From the NCBI RefSeq assembly GCF_014858005.1, contig NZ_JACYOT010000019.1:35522-99521 (forward strand): a DNA stretch of 64,000 bases. The letters are read 5' to 3'. The notes beneath the pieces were generated by a model. That model was given only the letters and a program-made list of their open reading frames with translations. It had not been told where the DNA came from and did no database searches. Both the position numbers and the translations under genes were made by a program. How positions within the stretch are numbered: position 1 is the first letter of the stretch; each line of letters opens with the position of its first letter. Below are positions 56,134-64,000 of the stretch, in pieces. The stretch comes from Propioniciclava soli. Its GTDB lineage: Bacteria > Actinomycetota > Actinomycetes > Propionibacteriales > Propionibacteriaceae.

Positions 56134-56136
56134 GGT
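56131..56136 (+). promoter_or_regulatory. Candidate -10 box for leaderless lacI mRNA
   Basis: TAGGGT with exactly six bases to the GTG at 56143. Confidence 0.45.
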
Positions 56137-56142
56137 GGCGCC

Positions 56143-57117
56143 GTGACGCAGGCTGACCGTGCTCGCGCGACAAGCAACGACGTCGCCGTCCTGGCCGGCG
56201 TCTCTCGCGCCACCGTGAGCCAGGTTCTCAACGGACACGCCGACCGCTTCGCCCCGCAGACCGCGCAGAAGGTGACCCGGGCCGCCCGCCAGCTGGGCTA
56301 CCAGCCCTCGGCCGCTGGCCGTGCGTTGCGGCGCGGCTCCAGCGACTTCGTGCTCGCCCTCATCCCGAACACGACGTTCGGCGGCAACCTGCAAGACTGG
56401 TTCGAGCGCCTGACGGCCACCCTCGCCGCGCAGGGGTTCACCCTCGTGCTGGGTGTGACGACAGCCAGTGTGGACGTCCTGGACCGACTCGTCTCGCAGA
56501 TGCAGCCCGCCGCGGTGCTGGCCTTCACTCCCTTCAGCGCGGCCGAACGGGCTGTGCTGGCCCGGAACGGAGTTGTGGCGGTGGATCCGCCCAGTGCAGC
56601 ACGGGCGGGTCAGGATGCGCTGATCGGACGCCTCCAGGCCGAGACCCTCATTTCCCGCGGCCACCGACGGCTCGCGTTCGCCCACCTCGCCGACTCCCGC
56701 CAGGATCCGTTCGGCGCGGCCCGCGAGGACGGCGTCCGCCAGGCCGCCCTGGAGGCAGGACTGCCCGACATCGAGGTGGTGGGCCTGGCCATCCACATCG
56801 ACGAGGCCCTCGGTGCTCTCGACCGGCTCCGGCCGCCGGGCATCGCCATCGCCTGCTACAACGACGACGTCGCGATCAGCCTCATGAACGCCGCGCAGCT
56901 GCGGGGCTGGGACGTACCGGGCGACGTCGCCGTCATCGGAATGGACCGCACGCCCGTGTCGCAGGTGACCGTGCCCCGACTGACCACCCTCGAGTACGAC
57001 CTCAGCGATGCCGCGGCCACGGGTGCGGCGAGCGTCCTGCGCGCGCTCGGCCTGGAGGGTGAGGCGCCGACGCCGTCCGCGTCGGCGCTGCGCCTCGTCG
57101 AGGGGGCCTCCGTCTAG
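56143..57117 (+). CDS. LacI family regulator 1
   Basis: 324-residue repressor. The HTH (about 8-30: SNDVAVLAGVSRATVSQVLNG) and hinge helix (QLGYQPSAAGRALRRG) are intact; the remainder is a periplasmic-binding-protein-like sensor. It lies directly after the GPH/GH2 remnant and probably controls the transporter through the twin CACGTG sites at 54163-54210, by inference. Inducer likely a galactoside or related sugar given the GH2 remnant, but that is weak. Confidence 0.92.
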   Translation: MTQADRARATSNDVAVLAGVSRATVSQVLNGHADRFAPQTAQKVTRAARQLGYQPSAAGRALRRGSSDFVLALIPNTTFGGNLQDWFERLTATLAAQGFTLVLGVTTASVDVLDRLVSQMQPAAVLAFTPFSAAERAVLARNGVVAVDPPSAARAGQDALIGRLQAETLISRGHRRLAFAHLADSRQDPFGAAREDGVRQAALEAGLPDIEVVGLAIHIDEALGALDRLRPPGIAIACYNDDVAISLMNAAQLRGWDVPGDVAVIGMDRTPVSQVTVPRLTTLEYDLSDAAATGAASVLRALGLEGEAPTPSASALRLVEGASV

Positions 57118-57140
57118 GCCGGAGCCGCTCCCCCGAGCCT

Positions 57141-58866
57141 TCAGTACGACGCGTAGACCGCGACGTCGTCGATGCTCCACCACTGGGGCGCTGCACCGGT
57201 CTGCGTGATCCGGAGGTACCGCGCGGTGGTGGGCTCGATGGCGATCGGACGCTTCCATCCGAAGGCGACGCTGCGCGCGACGCGCTGCCACGAGATGCCG
57301 TCGGTGGACACCTCGATGTCGAAGCCGCGCGGGTAGTCGCGGGGCGAGCGCCGAGGCGTCTGGAGCGTCACCATCGCGACCGGGTGCACGGTGCCCATGT
57401 CGATCTGGAACCACTCACCCCCCGCCATGTCCGCCCCCGTGTACCACCCCTCGTCGTTGGGGCCGTCGATGCCGCGTTCCGGTTCCAGACCCGCGGGGGA
57501 TGACGAGGCGGTCACCCGCCAGCCGGAGTGCGGGATCGCCACCGGCGTGTACGAGGCGCGCCCGGTCGCGTACCGCGCGACCGTCCGGTGGAAGGCAGCG
57601 TTGGCCGTGAAGTTCTCCGTCCCGAACGCCCGCAGCTTGGCCTTCATGGTGGCCTCGCTGTCGCTGTTGAGCACTGGCACGGGGTGGGCGTTGCCGTGGT
57701 GGAGGCCCCAGTAGGCGAAGCCGGACTCGGCCGAGCCCTTGACCTTGTAGGCCCAGTTCGACCAGGAGACGCCCTGGGCGTTCATGCCCGCCAGGAAGCG
57801 GGCCCACAGGTCGTCGTTGTGGTACAGCGAGAACTCGCCGTTGAGCAGGGGGACGCCGACGGCGGCGTGCCGGTCGGGAATGGCGTCCAGTTCGTTCGCG
57901 ACCGGACGCTCCTGCGCCGCCCAGTCCTTGGGGGCCGACATGTCGTAGGGGTGGAACTGGTACATGACGTTGGTCCACCCGTACTCACGCGGGTGGGCGA
58001 TGGCGTTGAGGTCGAAGAAGGCGGGCAGCACCACCACGTGGTCTGGGTCGACGGCGCGGACGGCGTCGTAGAGCCGGTCGAACAGGTCGTTCTTCTGCCG
58101 GACGTCGTCGGCGTCCTCACTCATGTCGATGAGGGGCTCGTTGATCAGGTCATAGCCAGCCACCGCCGGGTTGCCGCGGTAGCGCGCTGCCACGGCCGTC
58201 CAGATGTCGACGGACAGTTGCTGTGCGTCGGAGGATCCCCAGAAGCCGTTGGGGCTCGGCCCGACCTTGCCGCAGCTCGCCCACGGGCACCCGCCCCCGG
58301 GCACGGTGTGCAGGTCCAGCAGCACGTACAGCCCTCGCTCGCCGGCTTCCCTCACGATCCAGTCGAGCCGGTCGAACGGCTGGGCCTTCCAGGAGCCGTC
58401 CGGGTTCACGAAGGTGGTCCAGCCCATCGGGACGCGCACGAAGGTGAGCTTGAGCCCGGCGATGGTGTCGAGGTCGGCCTCGGTGATCCAGGTCGCCTGA
58501 TGGGTGTCGAGGACGCGCTGCGCCGCGTCCGTCCCCAGCCGTTGGGTCAGCGTGTCGTGGAGCGCGTAGTCGTCGCTGTAGAGGCCGGCCGTCAGCTCGC
58601 CGATGGACCACCACTGCGCCGCCGTGCCGGTCTGCACCACGCGCAGGTAGCGCGTCGCGCGGGCCGGAAAGGCGATGGACGTGGCCCGGAACGTGCCCTG
58701 CCCGCTCGCCGCAGTGGTCCACGTAGCACCGTCCCGAGACGTCTCGACGCGGTACCCACGGGGCCAGTCGCCCTCGTCCGGCATGTTCTCGGCCGCTTCG
58801 AGGGCCACGCTGTTCAGCGTCGTCAGGGCACCCAGGTCAACGGTGATGTGCTGGCCGTCCCGCTGG
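57141..58866 (-). CDS. GH5 glycosidase, C-terminal part of a frameshifted gene
   Basis: From the frameshift the reading gives the end of a third discoidin domain, then the GH5 barrel: LTQRLGTDAAQRVLDTH, LTFVRVPMGW, the acid/base Glu in YDLINEPLID and the nucleophile Glu in LLNGEFSLYHND. A fourth F5/8 type C domain ends the protein (RYLRITQTGAAPQWWSIDDVAVY). The barrel type resembles exo-beta-glucanases that act on beta-glucans. The only in-frame initiator of its own is a GTG at 58808 within the domain, so it is not an independent gene but the 3' part of the gene starting at 60048. Confidence 0.85.
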
Positions 58867-60048
58867 GGGGGAGCCGGTGGACCAGCGAGTGCCGACGTCG
58901 CCGTCGATCACGCGTTCGGGGGCCTGCCCCTCGGACGCCGAGATCTGCCAGCCGGCGCGGTCCATCTGGTTGCCGGTGTAGACCGCGACGTCGGCGACCG
59001 ACCACCACTGCGGCGCGGTGGCGTGGTTGACGATGCGGAGATAGCGGCCCCACTTCCACCCCTGGAAGTCCACGAGCGTCGTCCGCCCGGATCCGAAGCC
59101 GCTGGCGGCGTGTTCGAAGGTCACGTTGTCGGTGGAGGTGAGGATCTCCCAGCTGCGCGCGAAGTCGTCCGGGGCCGCGCTGCCGGCGTCCAGGAGGAGC
59201 CGGTCCATCTGGATGACTCGCTGCATGTCGATAGTGAGGGCTTGGCCGGGCGCCTGCGGAACACCGGACTGCCAGGCGGTGGTCGGGTCGCCGTCGACAG
59301 CGGCGGCGGGCGTCGTCCCGGTGGCGGTCGCGGACGCCTGCGCCGTCCAGCCGGCGTCGTGCGCCACGGGATCGTTGAAGAGATTGAGCTCGCTGATCGA
59401 CCAGGGCGCCGCGTCCAGGTCCACGGCGACGAGCCTCAGGAAGCGGGTCTTCTGCAGCCCGAAGCGCACGACCGTCTCCTGATCCGTGCCCCCCTGCTGC
59501 GCCACATTGGTCCAGGTCTGACCGTCCGAGGAGGTCTCCACCGCGAGGCGGCGGGGGTGCTCGCCCACCCGGTCGGTGCCGAGGGTGACGCGGTTGACCC
59601 AGGTCGGCTGACGGAGGTCGACGCGGATCTGGTCACCGGCACGCTGGGGGCCGGATGTGGACCAGTGGGTCGCCTGCTCCCCGTCCACGGTGGCGGAGGC
59701 GTGGGAGCCGGTGGACGCCGTCACCGTCCAGCCGCCGCGATCGAGCGCGAACTCGCCGAGCGGAGACATCCAGTCCTCCTGCACGAGCCAGCCGCCGAGA
59801 TTGGTTCCGCGGAGGTTGATGGCCGCTCCGGCCCCGGAATCCGTCCGCAGGACGGTCCCGTTCGCCTTGATGAAGTCGGTCGACGTGAGGGGGTGACGCG
59901 CCGGGGCGCCGGTGGTCGCCGGCGCCGCGCGGAGCCCGGGGTCCCCCCACAAGACGGACGCCCCCAACAGCGCCGTCACCCCCAGCAGGGCTGTCATGCC
60001 CACCATCACCGTCGTGGTCGAGGGCCCGGTGGGGGTGCGGCGAAGCAT
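58837..60048 (-). CDS. GH5 glycosidase, N-terminal part of a frameshifted gene
   Basis: 403 residues before a premature stop. AAGGAG precedes the ATG at 60048. Residues 13-34 form a signal anchor; 54-97 hold the first GH5 strand (NLRGTNLGGWLVQEDWMSPLG). Then come discoidin domains at about 105-226 and 232-358 and the start of a third (364-393), where an extra C shifts the frame to PAGRPAHHR and stop. Three domains thus interrupt the GH5 fold between strand 1 and the rest of the barrel. The protein would be cell-surface or secreted. Confidence 0.85.
   Translation of the reverse strand: MLRRTPTGPSTTTVMVGMTALLGVTALLGASVLWGDPGLRAAPATTGAPARHPLTSTDFIKANGTVLRTDSGAGAAINLRGTNLGGWLVQEDWMSPLGEFALDRGGWTVTASTGSHASATVDGEQATHWSTSGPQRAGDQIRVDLRQPTWVNRVTLGTDRVGEHPRRLAVETSSDGQTWTNVAQQGGTDQETVVRFGLQKTRFLRLVAVDLDAAPWSISELNLFNDPVAHDAGWTAQASATATGTTPAAAVDGDPTTAWQSGVPQAPGQALTIDMQRVIQMDRLLLDAGSAAPDDFARSWEILTSTDNVTFEHAASGFGSGRTTLVDFQGWKWGRYLRIVNHATAPQWWSVADVAVYTGNQMDRAGWQISASEGQAPERVIDGDVGTRWSTGSPPAGRPAHHR
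58865..58871 (-). other. C7 run with one-base insertion (frameshift site)
   Basis: Seven consecutive C on the minus strand. With six, the frame would read TGSPQRDGQHITVDLG, a normal discoidin sequence, and join both halves. It may be a real inactivating or slippage mutation or a sequencing error. Confidence 0.85.
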
Positions 60049-60124
60049 GACACGTTCTCCTTGCGGGTGGGGGATGGGGTGACAACCGTTCACGGCTGTG
60101 GCGACCTGGTGACAGGACGCCGGA

Positions 60125-60154
60125 GGGCGGCGAGGAGGCTGATCCTCGCCGCCC
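60125..60154 (-). terminator. Hairpin terminator after GH3 gene
   Basis: GGGCGGCGAGGA and TCCTCGCCGCCC form a perfect 12-bp stem with a 6-nt loop, 10 bases after the GH3 stop codon. There is no T-tract, but such hairpins terminate in high-GC genomes. It separates the GH3 and GH5 transcripts. Confidence 0.65.
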
Positions 60155-60164
60155 CCCGGGTTTC

Positions 60165-62492
60165 CTACTTGTTCTTGCCTCGGGACACGCCCGTGACGTG
60201 GATGGTGCCCGAGAGGGGCAGGTCACGCGAGGACGAGCCAACCGACACGCCGTACTTGCCGTTGTAGGTGCGCCAGCCGACGCGCCCCTTGGTTTCCCAC
60301 ACCGAGAACGGGTGGTTGGCATCGGTGGAGTCGATCATGAGCTCCACCTGCTTGCTCTGCCCCGCAGCGAGCGTGATGCGGTCGAAGCCGACCAGGCGCT
60401 TGCCGGGTTCATGCGCTCCGTTGGGCAACGTCAGGTAGACCTGCGGGATCTCGGTGCCCGCGACCTTGCCGCGGTTCGTCACCGTGAACTGCACCTTGGT
60501 GCGCACCACGCCGTCCTTGCTGGTTGACGTCGTGAGCTTCAGCTTGTCGTAGCCGAAGGTGGTGTAGGACAGGCCGTGGCCGAACTCGAACATCGGCTCG
60601 ATGCCCTGCTCGTCGTACCACTTGTAGCCGACCTGCAGACCCTCGGAGTAGTTGACCTGCCGGATCTCGTCCGAGCCGGCCGGCCGCGTCGTCGAGCCGT
60701 CGGCGAACACGCCGGGATACTGGTCGTTCTCCGGAACGCCCGTGGGCAGATCTTCCAGGCGCCTGGGGAACGTCACCGGGAGCTTGCCCGACGGGTTCAC
60801 GTCGCCGAAGAGAAGGGCGGCGATGCTGTCGCCACCCGCCTGACCGGGCCACCAGACCTCGAGGACGGACGGCACCTGGTCGAGCCACGGCATCAGGACG
60901 GCCCCCGACGTTTCGAGAATGACGACCGTCTTGCGGTTCGCCTTCGCCACCGCAGCGATGAGGGCATCCCCGTTGCTGTGTAGGTTCAGGCTGTCCAGGT
61001 CGAAGTACTCCCCCGCCTGGTTGTGGCCGAAGACGATCGCGACGTCAGCGGCCGCAGCGGTCGCGGCGGCGGAAGCGAGATCGCTGCCGTCGTTGAACGT
61101 CACCGTGTTCCCGTCCTGAGCGGCCCGCTGGGTGATCGAGTCCAGAGGTGCGACGGGGTCGCAGTCCACGGCCAGGCCGGTCCCTGCCACCCCGAACAGG
61201 AGCGACGAGCACACCGACTTGGCGCTGATGCCGTTGGTCGGGGTGTTGGACGCCGTCGGGCCGATCACGGCGATCGTCTTGTTGCGCAGCTTCAGTGGCA
61301 GGGTCTGCTTGTCGTTCTTGAGCAGCACCGAACCCTGGTCGGCCATCTCGCGGGCGATCGCGTTCGCTTCCTCCGTCCGCTGGTCCTCCCAGCGCCCGGA
61401 GGTGGGGAGGTCGTGATCTTGGAGCCCCTTGTCGTACTTCTCGCGCAGCACCCGGAAGGCGGCCTCGCGGATCTGGGACTCCGTGATCTCGTCCGCGTCC
61501 AACGCCGCGTGCAGCCGGTCCGGGGTGAACCAGTACGGCAGCCCCAGTTCCTGGGACAGCCCGGCGTTGAGCGACGCGGCGGTGGACTTCTGTGCCCCAT
61601 TGTCGGTGAGAACGAAGCCCTCGAAGTTCAGCTCGTTGCGGAGGTACTGGGTCAACAGCTCGGGGTTCTCACACGACCAGACGCCGTTGAGCTGGTTGAA
61701 GGCGCACATCACGCCCGCGGGGTCGCTCTCCTTCATCGTGATCTCGTAGGGCAGGCCGTAGACCTGACGCAGCGTGCGGTCATCGATGTTGGACGAGCTC
61801 GCCGCCCGGTCGAGCTCCTGGGTGTTGCCGAGGAAGTGCTTGAGCACCGCGGCGACCGGCTGACCGGGGTTGTCGTCCAGCGAGTTGACCCACGCCGCCG
61901 AGATCTTGCCGGCGAGATAGGGATCCTCCCCCAGATACTCGGCATTCCGGCCGTTCCACGGGTGCCTCACGATGTCGATTCCGGGGGCGAACAGGGCGTC
62001 GTACTGCTTGCGCCACGCCTCGTCGGCCATGGCCTTGCCCTTCTGTGCCGTCAGGTCCAGGCTCCAGCTCGCGGCCTGGGAGACGGGCACCGAGAAGGCC
62101 GTGGTACCGCCGACGTAGGCGATGCCCCAGGGGCCGTCGGTGTCGCCATTGAACTTCACGCACGCGACCGACGGGGCATACGTCACCGAGGGCCCGTTGG
62201 GCTGCCCCAGCCCACCGGCGGTCGGGGTCACCGTGATGCTGGGGTCGTTGGCGGTCACCTCGCTGAGCCAGCGCATCTGTTGGTCGAGCGTGGACGCGTC
62301 GAGCAGCAGGTTGGCCCGCTCCTCCGGTGACTTCGTTGGGTCCGCCCACGGGCAGGCCACCGCGGGCGCCGCCTGGGCCGGCGGCGTCGCCAGCGCGGCC
62401 CCCGAGACGGCCATCAATGCGGCGAGGCCGCCCCCCACCACTGCCCGGGTGCGCGTGCGATGTCGATGCACCGCGTGTTCTTCCGTCCTCAT
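60165..62492 (-). CDS. Secreted GH3 beta-glucosidase
   Basis: 775-residue GH3 enzyme. A signal peptide ends near AQA-AP (about residue 42). Motifs: LGEDPYLAGK, VLKHFLGN (the conserved Lys-His), and the nucleophile Asp in FEGFVLTDNGAQKS; the (alpha/beta)6 domain follows with VIGPTASNTPTNG, and a fibronectin-III-like domain ends the protein (EIPQVYLTLPNGAHEPGKRLVGFD, key PQVYLTLPNGAHEPGKRL). It likely removes terminal beta-glucose from oligosaccharides released by the neighbouring GH5. AAGGAGG lies before the ATG. The promoter region overlaps a LacI-type operator. Confidence 0.95.
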   Translation of the reverse strand: MRTEEHAVHRHRTRTRAVVGGGLAALMAVSGAALATPPAQAAPAVACPWADPTKSPEERANLLLDASTLDQQMRWLSEVTANDPSITVTPTAGGLGQPNGPSVTYAPSVACVKFNGDTDGPWGIAYVGGTTAFSVPVSQAASWSLDLTAQKGKAMADEAWRKQYDALFAPGIDIVRHPWNGRNAEYLGEDPYLAGKISAAWVNSLDDNPGQPVAAVLKHFLGNTQELDRAASSSNIDDRTLRQVYGLPYEITMKESDPAGVMCAFNQLNGVWSCENPELLTQYLRNELNFEGFVLTDNGAQKSTAASLNAGLSQELGLPYWFTPDRLHAALDADEITESQIREAAFRVLREKYDKGLQDHDLPTSGRWEDQRTEEANAIAREMADQGSVLLKNDKQTLPLKLRNKTIAVIGPTASNTPTNGISAKSVCSSLLFGVAGTGLAVDCDPVAPLDSITQRAAQDGNTVTFNDGSDLASAAATAAAADVAIVFGHNQAGEYFDLDSLNLHSNGDALIAAVAKANRKTVVILETSGAVLMPWLDQVPSVLEVWWPGQAGGDSIAALLFGDVNPSGKLPVTFPRRLEDLPTGVPENDQYPGVFADGSTTRPAGSDEIRQVNYSEGLQVGYKWYDEQGIEPMFEFGHGLSYTTFGYDKLKLTTSTSKDGVVRTKVQFTVTNRGKVAGTEIPQVYLTLPNGAHEPGKRLVGFDRITLAAGQSKQVELMIDSTDANHPFSVWETKGRVGWRTYNGKYGVSVGSSSRDLPLSGTIHVTGVSRGKNK

Positions 62493-62861
62493 CAGTTCCT
62501 CCTTGAACGTGTGCCGGATGGGCGGAGACCTTCCGTACCCACCGTGTTCCGCGGTCGCCGCTGTCGGCGAGCCGCTCGTGCTGTGAACCGGGGTACGTCA
62601 CCGCGAGCACAGCGTAAGCGTGCCCGGCCCGCGTCATCAACCGGTTCACAGAAAATGCCGCGGGTCGTTGACGTGGAGCGAGCCTGGTTCTACCGTGCTG
62701 CCGCACGCGATCAACCGGCTGACGCCATGGCGCACGGACGGCGCCGTCTCACGGGGGCACCACACGCGTGTCCTCCCGCACACACATGGCCACCGAACTA
62801 GGGTTGCCGCGAAGCAGCGTCCACCCGGGGTGACGGCGCCGACCAACCAGTGAAGGAGCTC
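62493..62861. promoter_or_regulatory. Divergent regulatory region between GH3 and lacI 2
   Basis: 369 bp without a gene. Minus strand, GH3 promoter: TTGATG (62635-62640), 18-bp spacer, TACGCT (62611-62616). Plus strand, lacI 2 promoter: TTGACG (62668-62673), 17-bp spacer, TACCGT (62691-62696). The palindrome TCAACCGGTTCA (62637-62648) overlaps the GH3 -35 box, and a partial copy TGAACCGG lies at 62584. Nothing else is evident in the remaining leader (62700-62861). Confidence 0.65.
62637..62648. promoter_or_regulatory. Candidate LacI operator in GH3 promoter
   Basis: TCAACCGGTTCA (opposite strand TGAACCGGTTGA), near-palindromic with the CCGG centre common in LacI sites, covering the -35 of the GH3 promoter. 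Confidence 0.6.
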
Positions 62862-63878
62862 ATGACCCAGGAGAGGACGGCCCTGCCGCCCCGACGCCCG
62901 ACGATGACGGACGTCGCCAACGCCGCCGGCGTGTCGAAGGGTGCGGTGTCCAAGGTGATCCGCGATGCCTACGGCGTGAGCCCCGCCATGCGGGCCCGCG
63001 TCGAGAAGGCCATCGCCCAGCTGGGCTACCGCCCTCGGGTCGCCGCGCGCGTCATGCGGGGCCAGAGCTTCACGATCGGGCTGGAGACACCGCACCTGGG
63101 CCAGGAGTTGCAGACCCTCGTCGTCGAGGGGGCGGCCGAGCAGCTGGCCGGCTCGCCCTACCAACTGGTGATCGTCCCCGGCCTGGGCCGCCTCAGCGCC
63201 ACGGAGATCCTCGAATCACTCGTCGACCGGCAGGTGGACGGCATCATCGCGATCGCCTCCGACATGCCCACCGAGGCGATCGAGACGCTGGCCCAGCACA
63301 CGCCGATGGTGGTGCTCGGACGCCACAGCCGCCCCCAGGCCTTCGACACCGTGGTCAGTGACGACGCGGCGGGCGCCGATCTCGTCATGGACCACCTCCT
63401 CGGTCTGGGTCACACCCGGATCACGCACCTCACGATCGACCCACCCACCGCGGAGGCGCCGCACGTGTTTCGGCGGGACCGGTACGTGGAGCGCATGCGC
63501 GCCGCGGGGCTGCGACCCGTGGTGGAGTACGCCCCCAGCACCGAACGTGGTGCCGTTGCCGCGACGAGTCGCCTCCTGGGCTCCGACGATCCGCCGACCG
63601 CGATCTTCGCCGGCCATGACGCCATGGCGCTCAACGTGTTGCGCGCGGCAGCCGACCTGGGCCTCGGGGCGTCCGACCTGTCGGTCGTCGGTTACGACAA
63701 CATCGAACTTGCCGGCCACCCGCTCGTCTCCCTGACCACGGTGGACCACCGGGGCACGGACGTCGGACGCGTCGCCATCTCCCTGCTGCTGGAACGGATC
63801 AACGGCCGCACCGAGGCCAGGCACGAGTGCTTCAGCCCCGCGCTGCGCGTGCGACGCAGCACGGCTGCACCTCGCTGA
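62862..63878 (+). CDS. LacI family regulator 2
   Basis: 338-residue repressor. The HTH is MTDVANAAGVSKGAVSKVI and the hinge QLGYRPRVAARVMRG; the sensor domain has the usual DGIIAIASDMP and SVVGYDNIELAGHPLVSLTTVDH. The ATG at 62862 has AAGGAG three bases away; a GTG 12 bases earlier is the alternative. It is divergent from the GH3 gene and probably represses it via 62637-62648, and may act on 63917-63946 too. Confidence 0.92.
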   Translation: MTQERTALPPRRPTMTDVANAAGVSKGAVSKVIRDAYGVSPAMRARVEKAIAQLGYRPRVAARVMRGQSFTIGLETPHLGQELQTLVVEGAAEQLAGSPYQLVIVPGLGRLSATEILESLVDRQVDGIIAIASDMPTEAIETLAQHTPMVVLGRHSRPQAFDTVVSDDAAGADLVMDHLLGLGHTRITHLTIDPPTAEAPHVFRRDRYVERMRAAGLRPVVEYAPSTERGAVAATSRLLGSDDPPTAIFAGHDAMALNVLRAAADLGLGASDLSVVGYDNIELAGHPLVSLTTVDHRGTDVGRVAISLLLERINGRTEARHECFSPALRVRRSTAAPR

Positions 63879-63916
63879 CCGCCCTCCCGAACGCGGCCCC
63901 ACCTCTCCAAAATTTC

Positions 63917-63946
63917 CGTCAACCGATTTACGTGAATCGGTTGACG
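63917..63946. promoter_or_regulatory. Double LacI-type operator at window end
   Basis: CGTCAACCGATT and AATCGGTTGACG are perfect 12-base inverted arms around TACGTG. The right arm with flank reads TGAATCGGTTGA, one base different from the GH3-promoter site TGAACCGGTTGA. It begins 38 bp after lacI 2 and includes TTGACG, with TAGGAG 18 bp further, so it may control a gene beyond the window. A terminator is possible but there is no T-tract. Confidence 0.6.
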
Positions 63947-64000
63947 AAAAGGGAGCCAGCCCTCTAGGAGCCTGCTGAACAAGGCGTCTATCTGACGGCG

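Overview
The window is high-GC DNA with actinobacterial gene content: a contiguous 14-gene nuoA-N operon flanked by menaquinone genes, many GTG starts, 4-nt start/stop overlaps (ATGA/GTGA) and TANNNT boxes sitting 5-7 nt before start codons. I would place it in or near Propionibacteriaceae, but that is inference from gene order and protein style, not from any search. I saw no rRNA, tRNA, CRISPR array, transposase or phage gene.

Layout. 1-4.4 kb: the 3' part of a sulfatase, a GH20 hexosaminidase and threonine synthase. 4.4-23.8 kb (minus strand): a respiratory operon reading geranylgeranyl-reductase-like flavoprotein, nuoA to nuoN, polyprenyl diphosphate synthase, amidase. 23.9-30.2 kb: a DUF6297-like membrane protein with an ABC ATPase, menG, a TM0106-type RecB-like protein, menA and a small PLDc_N membrane protein, ended by a 54-bp palindrome. 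30.2-35.4 kb (minus strand): an FMN riboswitch controlling an ABC permease and a substrate-binding lipoprotein (RibXY-like), followed without an evident terminator by a histidine kinase and a LuxR-type response regulator. 35.5-43 kb: TetR, KstD-like flavoprotein, SDR dehydrogenase, lutABC lactate oxidation genes and a convergent alditol oxidase.

43-49.3 kb: a complete permease-permease-lipoprotein set of an oligosaccharide ABC importer (no ATPase) and a GH2 beta-mannosidase. 49.3-54.1 kb: serine hydrolase, SRPBCC protein, VOC protein, PNPOx-family protein and an MFS transporter. 54.1-64 kb: a second glycan locus with a GPH sugar transporter fused to the remains of a GH2 gene, a LacI regulator, a GH5 enzyme with discoidin domains broken by a one-base frameshift in a C7 run, a GH3 beta-glucosidase and a second LacI regulator, with good candidate operators.

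How the parts fit. The polyprenyl synthase, MenA, MenG and the reductase-like protein can together make and tailor menaquinone for the adjacent NADH dehydrogenase. LutABC, AldO and the KstD-like protein add further redox enzymes, several of them flavin-dependent, next to a riboflavin-uptake operon. The right third is a carbohydrate scavenging region (beta-mannosides, beta-glucosides) in which some genes are decaying. The most unusual points are the riboswitch-RibXY-two-component operon, the GH5 protein whose discoidin domains interrupt the catalytic barrel and which is frameshifted, the GH2 gene fossil fused to a transporter, the LacI operator sets, and the repeated leaderless-promoter signature.
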